Origin: Progne subis subis
Lineage: Eukaryota; Chordata; Aves; Passeriformes; Hirundinidae
Direction: 5' to 3'
Assembly (NCBI GenBank): GCA_022316685.1
Contig: JAKJHU010001529.1
Span: forward strand, 1-64,000
DNA length: 64,000 nucleotides
In this document: positions 56,678 to 64,000 of the stretch, in pieces
Numbering within the stretch: position 1 is the first letter of the stretch
Layout: every line of letters starts with the position of its first letter
Program-made: the position numbers and the translations under genes
Notes under the pieces: generated by a model
What the model was told of the DNA's origin: nothing
What the model saw: only the letters and a program-made list of their open reading frames with translations
The model's database searches: none

Positions 56678-58103
56678 ATTTGGCCCGCCTGAAGAGGGAC
56701 CGAGGAGGACGGCCGCTCGCCTTCGGACCTCCGGGACAGTGGACAAGCGGGAGCAGCCTGGGACCGGCAACGAGGAGGAGCGCCGGAGGGTGAGCATTCC
56801 GGCGGCGGGTAAAGGAGATGTGTGAGTGCGAGTGTGAGAGAGTCGGGGGCCGGCAGCTCGGACCCCCGGAACTGAGTGTGGACCCCTCGGTACTGCGGTT
56901 TCGGACCCCCGCGAGGGGGCTGGCCAGGAAAAGGGGGAAGCGAGAGAACTAATGAGTGAGGCGTCTCCTTAGGGGCAGAAAGACCCCCCCTGGGCGTGCA
57001 GGGGAAAACAGAGTGTGAGTGGCACGCATTAGGGGCAGAAAGACCCCCCCTGGGCGTGCAGGGGAAAACAGAGTGTGAGTGGCACGCATTAGGGGCAGAA
57101 AGACCCCCCCCGGGCGTGCAGGGGAAAACAAAGTGTGAGTGGCACGCATTGGGGGCAGGTCCCCCCCCTTAAAGGCTAGAGTAGCCTAGGAGGGTTTAGA
57201 GTCCCTGGAGGGGCGGGAAAACCGTACCAGGGTTGACAGGGTGTCCCCAAACACTGCGGGTGCCGAGAGCTCATGAGAGTCCCTGCTTCCCAGGACTGAG
57301 CCAGACGCACCGGAGAGGGTGTGCTGCCGCGGTCTCAGGGAGGAGGCCGTAAACCCATAGCCCGAGGACACCGGGTGGGGAGTCAATGTAGAGGCAAGGC
57401 GGGCATCCTGCACACCACACTCATCCCTCTTGCCGAGGCTGCTTCGCTGGGGAGAAGTAGTCAAGCCAGTCCTGGTGGAAGGCAAAGGGGTCGGGCCCTG
57501 CTGGGGTTGATCCTTGGAAACAAGGAAGGGATACCCCCCCAGGTAACCCGTGCGGAGTCTTGACCTCTTACCTCCGTTTCAAAAAGTGAAGAGGGGGACT
57601 GTACTAGTGCAGGGCAGTCTAGTCCGGGGTTCGGACTGAAGGTGTCCGGCCCGGCGGGGGCTAAGGCGTGGGAAGGCCCTGAGGCCCGGAAGGGGATGCC
57701 AGTACTAGGGACCCTGTCGTGCGCCGCAAAGCGTGTCCAGAGTCTCAGGGGTGAGGCAAGGCGCGGGGGTACATAGGGGGTGAGGTCATTAGGACTCACC
57801 TCAAAGGGGTCAGAAGAGAGTCTGAGCCCCTGGTGTAAGTAAAGTGTGAGCGTCCAAGGAAGTGAAGAAGGTTAGAGAAAGTGAGTAGAAAGAGGGAGAA
57901 TTTGTTCCCTAATGAAAGCAAAAGTGTAGGAAAGAGTAGAAAAGCATAAAGTTTAGGAGTTTTATGTTGAAGTGTTCAAGAATTAAGTCAGGAGATTTGA
58001 AGTAAAGGGAGAAAAGCTGAAGAATTTTTTTTGCTTAAAAAAAAAAACCTGTGTTGCCAGTCAGTAAAAGGCACCTTTGAAATTTTTTTTCAGTTTAAAG
58101 AAA
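56678..58103 (+). other. Long untranslated leader of ERV copy 2
   Basis: GC-rich, with a splice-donor-like AGGGTGAGC near 56784-56793 and a 60-bp tandem repeat at 56969-57160. Two AT-rich stretches precede the gag ATG. A leader of this kind normally carries the packaging signal, but no specific structure was worked out here. Confidence 0.6.
56969..57160. repeat. 60-bp tandem repeat in the ERV leader, about 3.2 units
   Basis: Units starting TTAGGGGCAGAAAGACCCCC recur at 56969, 57029 and 57089, with a partial one at 57149. They are nearly identical (a few base changes) and carry AGTGTGAGTGGCACGCAT. Confidence 0.95.
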
Positions 58104-60027
58104 ATGGGACAATGTACTAGTAAGAAATAGAAATCCCAAAAGGAGAATAACAAAGTAAAGAGTATTCCACCCGGTAGTCCCTTAGAACAACTTTTACTAA
58201 ATGGGATTCTTTAGAGGCCACAAAAGGACTAGATCAGGTTAAAATGGTGTTTTATTGCACAGAAGTCTGGCCAAAATTAAAATTACCAGGAGAGTGGCCA
58301 TGGTTTGGAACACATGATGAGTGGATGTGCTATCAGTTAAATCACTACCTAAGAACTCAGGAAGATCCAGACGTAAACCAGTTAGCTTATGCTGCTTGTT
58401 GGCAAAAGAGAGCCACGAGTAAAGAGAATATAAAAGTCTGCAAATTAAAAGAAAAAGAAAAGTGTGAAAGAAAAGAACAGAAAGAGGAAAGAACAGAAAC
58501 TAATCAAAGATGGGACCCTTTAGACCATTTACCCCCTCCAATTTACCCAGAGGTGCCCCAAGTCCCTCAAAATCCTGTCCCAGTTCCCCTACTAACTTCC
58601 CCGAGTCAAACTCCTTCAGAACCCTCTCCTCCTCTTCCCCCAGTGGTTCCATCATCACCCCCCTTAACACCTCTCCTCCCCAGTCCTTAGTACCTTCTCC
58701 CCCTTCTCTCCCAACAGCCCCTTTGCCACCTCCTTCCAATAGTCAAAGTTCTTTAGCCCCAGTTATAACCCCTGCAGTTTCCCAAAACACAACCTCTTCC
58801 CTAGCCCCCCTTCTCCCACAGTACCATCCTCTGTTTCTCCCCCTACAGATTTTACTACCTCCCCCTCACCTACAGTAATTCCCCTGCCACCCCTAATTGG
58901 GAGTTAACCAAAACCCCTACAGACTCCTGTGAGTCATCCCGTTCTCCTGGAATTCCCCAGGAATTTGTAACTCAGCCAGTGTTATCAGTTAATAATGTAA
59001 GTGAAGGACCCTATTGTAACACAAGGTCAAAAGCCTTAAAGCCAGAAAAACTTTTTCCCCTCAGGGAAGTGCCTATGGGAGGAGATTGGAGGAGTGGGAT
59101 TTGTAAATGCCCCATTAACAGCCTCTGAAGTAAGAGGATTTAAAAAGAGCTAGGAAATTTAGTTGAAGATCCCATAGGTATTGCCACACAGGTAGACCAA
59201 TTCCTTGGCCCAATGTTTATACATGGGGAGAGTTAAATTCTATATTAAACATCTTGTTCTCCCCTGAGGAAATACGAATGATTAGAACAGCAAGTATCAG
59301 AATCTGGGAAAGGGAAAATAGGTTGGGGCCACCTGGAGATCATAAATTACCGATAACTGACCCAGGGTGGGACCCAAATCGAGAAGAGGAAAGACAAAAT
59401 ATGAGAGACTATAGGTCCTTGATAGTAAGAGGTATAAGAGAATCTGTCCCCAGAGGAATAATACTAAATTAGCTTTTGATGGGTCCCAAGAAAAAGATGA
59501 GACTCCTGCCACTTGGCTAAATCGATTAAAAAGAAATTTTCAATTATATTCAAGCATAGACCCTGATAGTCCTGAGGGACAAGTAATTCTAAAAGTGCAG
59601 TTTGTAACAAAGTCATGGCCAGATATACGGAGAAAATTAGAAAAAATTGAAGATTGGCAGGAGAAAAGTATTAATGAATTATTAAAAGAAGCCTTAAGAG
59701 TTTACCTGAGGAGAGAAGAAGAAAAAGCTAAAGCCAAGGCTCGCATTATGGTAGCTGTAGCAAGAGAAAGTACTGGAGTAGCAGAAAACCAGAAAAACCC
59801 CCTGGAAATCTAGTGAGGGAGGACCAAGACCCTCATTTAAAGAACCAAAGTCACCCATAGTACCACCGTGGGTAAATTTAAAAAGAAGTAACCCAGGAGA
59901 GAATAGAACTTGTTATTACTGTGGTGAAATAGGGCATTTAAAAAGGGATTGTAAGAAATTATCACTTGATGAGGCTATTGCAAGGGAGCAAGATGCCCTG
60001 GAGAGGGTGCTGAAAGGGGAGGATTAG
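58104..60027 (+). pseudogene. gag: Gag of ERV copy 2
   Basis: ATG at 58104 starts MGQCTSKK with the Gly-2 myristoylation context of gammaretroviral gag, but the ninth codon is a TAG stop (58128-58130). The matrix continues at 58244 (FYCTEVWPKLKLPGEWPWFG), followed by a PPIY late-assembly motif near 58533-58547 and a proline-rich linker. Capsid pieces follow at 58990-59813 (NAPLTASEV region, DPGWDPNREEERQNMRDY, EDWQEKSINELLKEAL). The nucleocapsid has one zinc knuckle, CYYCGEIGHLKRDC, at 59911-59952. Frameshifts occur near 58690, 59090, 59470 and 59815. The frame ends at TAG (60025-60027). Confidence 0.92.
60025..60027 (+). promoter_or_regulatory. Gag-pol readthrough stop (TAG) with pol in frame
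   Basis: The nucleocapsid frame (TGT at 59911) and the protease frame (60097) are both multiples of three from this TAG. The context is GAT TAG GGG TGT CAG. In gammaretroviruses the gag stop is read through about one time in twenty, helped by a downstream pseudoknot. The downstream sequence was not folded here. Confidence 0.75.
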
Positions 60028-60420
60028 GGGTGTCAGAGGCTCTATAAAATAGGGGACCCAATAGAACAACAAGATGAGCCTCTAGTAAACTTTGATGTGG
60101 GTCCCCAAAGTGAAGAATATGAATTCTTAGTAGACACAGGAGCTGATAGATCGAGTTTAAGGAAATTACCAACAGGGGTAACAATCGGGACAAAAACTTG
60201 TGAAGTGTTAGGGGCTGAAGGGAGGCCCTTTCGAGCATTAATAGTTGAAGGAGTAGAGATTAAAGGGAACTCAAAGCACTGTGTAGCTGATTTTCTTTAT
60301 TTACCACATACAGAAACCAATTTACTAGGCAGAGACTTACAAGTGCAGCTCGGGGTAGGAGTTATCCCAAAAGATGGAAAAATGGTTGTGCATATCATGA
60401 AACTGACCCAAGGGGATATA
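60028..60420 (+). pseudogene. pro: Protease of ERV copy 2
   Basis: Runs on in the readthrough frame: LVDTGADRSSL at about 60127-60160 is the active-site loop with an intact DTG. VEGVEIKGN, DFLYLPHTETNLLGRDL follow, the last with the conserved GRD. The protease part itself has no stop; it is one of the least damaged segments here. Confidence 0.85.
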
Positions 60421-61768
60421 CAAGAGATAAATCCAGAAGTGTGGGCTACAGAGGGAAAATATGGGTGTTTAGATATCCCTCCCATTAAGATAGAAATGCA
60501 AAAAGATACCCCTGCCATCAGAGTTAAGCAATACCCAATGTCACCAGAAGGAAAGAAAGGGCTAGCTTCAGTAATTGAGCATCTTTTAAAAGAAAATATC
60601 TTAGAACCGTGTATGTCCCCTCATAACACCCCTATATTAGCCATAAAGAAAGATGAGGGAAAGTTTAGATTAGTCCAGGATTTGAGAGAAATAAATAAAA
60701 GAACTATTGCTCGACACCCAGTAGTACCTAACCCCTATACCTTGCTGAGTAAAATTCCAAGAGAGCATACCTGGTTCACAGTGATAGACTTAAAGGATGC
60801 TTTTTGGGCATGTCCCCTAGCAGAAGAGTGTAGGGATTGGTTCGCCTTTGAATGGGAACATCCAGACAGGGGAAGAAACAACAGCTAAGGTGGACCCGGT
60901 TACCACAGGGATATACGGAATCGCCAAATATCTTCGGACAGGCCCTAGAACATTATTAGAACAGTTTAGTCCCAAAGAAGGAGTTCAAATTTTGCAATAC
61001 GTGGATGATTTATTAATATCAGGGGAGACAGAGAAAGAAGTTAAAGATGTAAGTATACAACTTCTAAACTTTCTTGGAGAAAAGGGGTTAAAAGTATCTC
61101 AGAGTAAACTACAGTTTGTAGAAAATGAAGTCACTTATTTAGGACACATAATCGGAAAGGGGAGTAAAAGGTTAAGCCCTGCAAGAATTTCAGGAATAGT
61201 GTCTATATCACCTCCAAAAACTAAGAGAGACATAAGGAAACTTCTAGGCCTGTTTGGATACTGCAAGCACTGGATAGATAAGTACACTCAAGGGGTCAAA
61301 TTTCTTTATGATAAATTAATAGACCAGGAACCAATGAATTGGACAGAGAGTGACGAGAGGCAGCTGCAAGATCTAAAAGAGAAATTATCCTCAGCACCAG
61401 TTTTAAGCTTACCAGATCTTAAAAAGGAGTTTGATTTATTTGTAAACACTGAGGAAGGGATAGCATACGGAGTTTTAACCCAAGAATGGGGAGGATACCG
61501 AAAACCTGTAGCATTTTTATCAAAACTGTTAGATCCAGTTGCTAGGGGATGGCCGGCTTGTCTCCAAGCAGTTGCAGCTGCAGCTATTTTAATAGAAGAA
61601 GCTCAAAAGTTAACATTACAGGGAAAGATAAAGATACATACTCCACATGATTTGAAAACAATCTTAAGTCAAAGAGCTCAAAAGTGGCTCACAGATTCTA
61701 GAATCCTAAAATATGAAATTATACTGATAAATTCAAATAACCTAGAACTAACAACATCAAAAGCTTAA
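60420..61768 (+). pseudogene. pol: Reverse transcriptase of ERV copy 2
   Basis: Continues in the protease frame to 60888: SPEGKKGLASVIEHLL, KFRLVQDLREINK, and TVIDLKDAFWACPL with the first catalytic aspartate. Near 60880 the frame shifts; the LPQG-type region follows in another frame, and a further shift is near 60955. The frame 60848-61768 then carries LQYVDDLLISGETEKE with the YVDD motif at 60998-61009, TYLGHIIGKG, and the thumb/connection domain. A shift near 61760 separates it from RNase H. Confidence 0.9.
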
Positions 61769-62574
61769 ATCCAGCTCAATTTCTCTCTGGTGAGCCCACT
61801 GAAGAAATAGAACACCATTGCCTAGAACTCATTGATATGCAGACAAAAGTAAGGGAAGATTTAGAGGATACACCCCTTCCATATGGGAGAGTGTTGTTCA
61901 CAGATGGGTCATCCCGAGTGGTGGAAGGGAAAAGAATATCAGGATACTCTGTGATTGAGGGAGAGAAAATGAAAGTTTTAGAAAAGGGAAAGTTACCAAG
62001 TAATTGGTCAGCACAGTGCTGTGAAATATATGCACTAAAGAGAGGGCTAGACTTACTTAAAGATGACCGAGGGACCATTTACACAGACTCTAGATATGCC
62101 TTTGGTATCGTGCACACATTTGGGAAAATTTGGGAAGGACGGGGATATTTAAATTCAAAAGGGAAAAACTTAATACACACAGAATTAATAAAGTCAGTGT
62201 TAAAATCTTTACAAAAACCAGTAGAAATTGCAGTAGTTCACATAAAAGGACATCAAAAGGGAGATATGCCCGAGATAAGGGGAAACCAGTTAGCTGATAA
62301 AACAGCCAGAGAAGCAGCTTTAGAACCAGGAGAACCAGTAAAAATCCTCAAATTAGAGAAAATACCAAGAAAAGAAGAAGAAAGGATAGAGCAAGTGTTT
62401 AGTAAAAAAGAGCAGAAAGCAATAAAAGAATTAGGATTACACCAGGGGGAACACGGAGTGTGGTTAACAGCTGACGGACGGAAATTCTTAAATAAAGCCC
62501 TAGCCAGAAAAATACTTACAGAAATACATAATTTAACCCACTGGGGAACCCAGGGTTATGTGACCATTTCCTAA
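61769..62574 (+). pseudogene. pol: RNase H and integrase N-terminus of ERV copy 2
   Basis: The frame 61837-62574 has the acidic RNase H motifs (LFTDGSSRV, CEIYALKRG, YTDSRYAFG, GNQLADKTA) and HIKGHQKGD. It then enters the integrase zinc domain (EIHNLTHWGTQG) but goes out of frame at about 62560. Compared with copy 1, one G is missing from the CCCAGGG(G)TTATG run. Confidence 0.9.
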
Positions 62575-63573
62575 GGGAAAACCTATGTATTGGAGTACAC
62601 GAATTAGCAAAAGCAGTTACTCAGGGATGTATAATATGTCAGAAAATAAATCAAAAAGTTATGAGAAAAACTGAGCCTGGAGGGAGGGAGTTAGCCTTAA
62701 GGCCCTTCCAGAACGTGCAAATTGATTTTACTGAGATGCCCCCTGTTCAAGGGTACAAACACTTGTTAGTGATCATAGATCACCTTACCCATTGGGTAGA
62801 GGCATTTCCTACAAAAAGGGAAACAGCAGAAGTAGTAACAAAAAATATTAGAAGATATCCTCCCTCGGTATGGGCTGATAAATAATATTGATTCAGACAG
62901 AGGGCCACATTTCACAGCACAAATTCTACAACAGGTAACACAAGCCTTAGGGATAAAATGGAGGTTACACACCCCATGGCATCCCCAAAGCTCAGGCAGA
63001 GTAGAAAGGATGAACAAAACCATTAAAAATGTACTGACTAAACTAATAGCAGAAACTCAACTAAATTGGCTTAAATGCTTACCCCTAGCATTACTACGAA
63101 TCAGAACACAGCCACGAGCAGATCTAGGAGTGTCACCATATGAAATGTTATTTGGGCTTCCCTTTTTGTTATCTCCTTATAGTTCTAAAGACTACCTGGA
63201 AGGAGAGGAAATCACTAGAAAATATCTAAAAACCATTGGACAAACCTTAGAAAATCTCAGAAAGAAAGGCTATCTTCCTCAAACTTCCCCTTTGGATGCA
63301 AATGTGCATAATATCAATCCTGGAGACTGGGTATTGATCAAAACGTGGACTAATACCCCGCTGACCCCGAAGTTTGAAGGTCCCTACCAAGTACTGTTAA
63401 CAACTCACACAGCAGTGCGCACTAAGGAAAAAGGATGGACCCACATCACCAGAGTTAAAGGGCCAGTACCCCCTCCTGGAGAGAACCCGAGTTCAGCACC
63501 CTCACCGGATGAAACCGAGTGGACAGTAACACCACACCCGAAAGACTTGAAATTAACCTTTAAAAAGAAATAA
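62575..63573 (+). pseudogene. pol: Integrase core and C-terminus of ERV copy 2
   Basis: 62661-62885 carries the first catalytic aspartate (QIDFTEMP). A shift near 62845 breaks the core between the first and second acidic positions. 63010-63573 starts MNKTIKNVLTKLI after the glutamate helix and includes the C-terminal domain (GDWVLIKTWTN, GPYQVLL). The stop is at 63571-63573. Confidence 0.9.
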
Positions 63574-64000
63574 GAGATAACAGAGACTGTGAAAACCTTT
63601 TGTTTCAGTTGCCTCTCCCATATCAACGAACTCAAAAAGGGGGGGGGGGGCACAATAAGGGTTAATTTCTGTAAACCTAAGTCAGTTTTTGTAATTAGCA
63701 ATTTTAGATATGTTTAAGTAATAGATATATTAAAAAGGGGTATAAGTTCTTTTTTGTATTAATTTTACATATAGTTTAAGTCTTTTTTTATAAGTAAGAA
63801 TTTAAGTAAGTTTAAGGGTTTTTTTTAATAATAATTTTTAAATTGTAAGTTTTATGAATAGCAATTTAAATAAGTTTAAGTAATAGAAAAAAAAGAATCA
63901 GGGTTTTTTATTAAGTTTAAATATTGTTTAGGTTTTATAAATAGTGATTTAAATAAGTTTAAGATTTTTTCTTTGTTAATTTTAAAAGTTGTTAAGTTCT
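63574..64000 (+). other. Post-pol segment of ERV copy 2, poly-G then AT-rich
   Basis: The poly-G run is at 63640-63650, followed by low-complexity TTTAAGT-rich DNA. It is colinear with 24326-24745 of copy 1, with small indels. The window ends inside this segment. Confidence 0.85.

Larger units (their letters stand above)
56049..64000 (+). mobile_element. Gammaretrovirus-like ERV (copy 2), 5' LTR to post-pol segment
   Basis: 5' LTR, tRNA-Pro-like primer site, long leader with a 60-bp tandem repeat, gag, an in-frame readthrough stop, protease, RT, RNase H, integrase, then the poly-G and AT-rich segment. By comparison with copy 1, about 1.1 kb more (env remnant, polypurine tract, 3' LTR) should lie beyond the window. 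Stops and frameshifts are present in gag and at several places in pol. Confidence 0.95.

Noticed and set aside
1..64000. CRISPR, tRNA, rRNA or prokaryotic operon structure
   Set aside because: No regularly spaced repeat-spacer array, no cloverleaf sequence noticed, and no bacterial gene organisation. The window is clearly vertebrate nuclear DNA.

Overview
The window looks like nuclear DNA of a bird, probably a songbird. Several sequence features point there: CR1 LINE pieces (endonuclease and reverse-transcriptase coding plus CR1 3' ends), an olfactory-receptor pseudogene of the kind amplified in birds, an intron-bearing PIM-type kinase gene with a degenerate tandem paralogue (PIM-like kinases are known to be expanded in songbirds), and many avian-style endogenous retroviruses (ERVs). 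The songbird assignment is inference; the repeat and gene families are read directly.

Layout. 1-1.73 kb: frameshifted olfactory-receptor pseudogene. 2.0-3.6 kb: CR1 in antisense. 3.77-11.9 kb: left arm of a large inverted repeat. 11.9-25.9 kb: spacer with a CR1 end, a 51-bp tandem repeat, a broken PIM-like copy (15.67-16.91 kb), an apparently intact PIM-like kinase gene on the minus strand (17.18-19.19 kb plus an unresolved 5' exon) under a CpG-rich promoter, a CR1 (20.6-22.0 kb), and a 5'-truncated ERV (22.0-25.9 kb). 25.9-35.2 kb: right arm, the mirror image of the left arm. 35.2-37.7 kb: a beta/alpharetrovirus-like ERV with two LTRs and a collapsed interior. 37.9-42.2 kb: a stack of LTRs and a gammaretrovirus-like env on the minus strand, itself split by a later solo LTR. 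43.1-43.5 kb: the last coding part of a NUDT7-like Nudix hydrolase, frameshifted. 43.97-51.07 kb: a minus-strand ERV with both LTRs and a tRNA-Arg primer site. 51.1-56.0 kb: CR1 ends, a solo LTR with a perfect 6-bp duplication, and degenerate tandem repeats. 56.05 kb to the window end: a nearly full gammaretrovirus-like ERV of the same family as the 22-25.9 kb copy, whose 3' end lies outside the window.

The only locus here that still looks like a working host gene is the PIM-like kinase: splice sites, reading phases and catalytic motifs all agree. Everything retroviral shows stops, frameshifts or deletions. The most informative structure is the inverted duplication. Comparing its arms gives an empty site for an LTR insertion, a minisatellite that differs in copy number (5 against 8 units), and an approximately 276-bp indel, so several events can be placed after the duplication. 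I found no tRNA, rRNA or CRISPR and no system that I can defend as wholly new. The unusual items are nested insertions, an in-frame gag-integrase fusion, a gag-pol readthrough stop, and the PIM paralogue with a fused, catalytically dead core.
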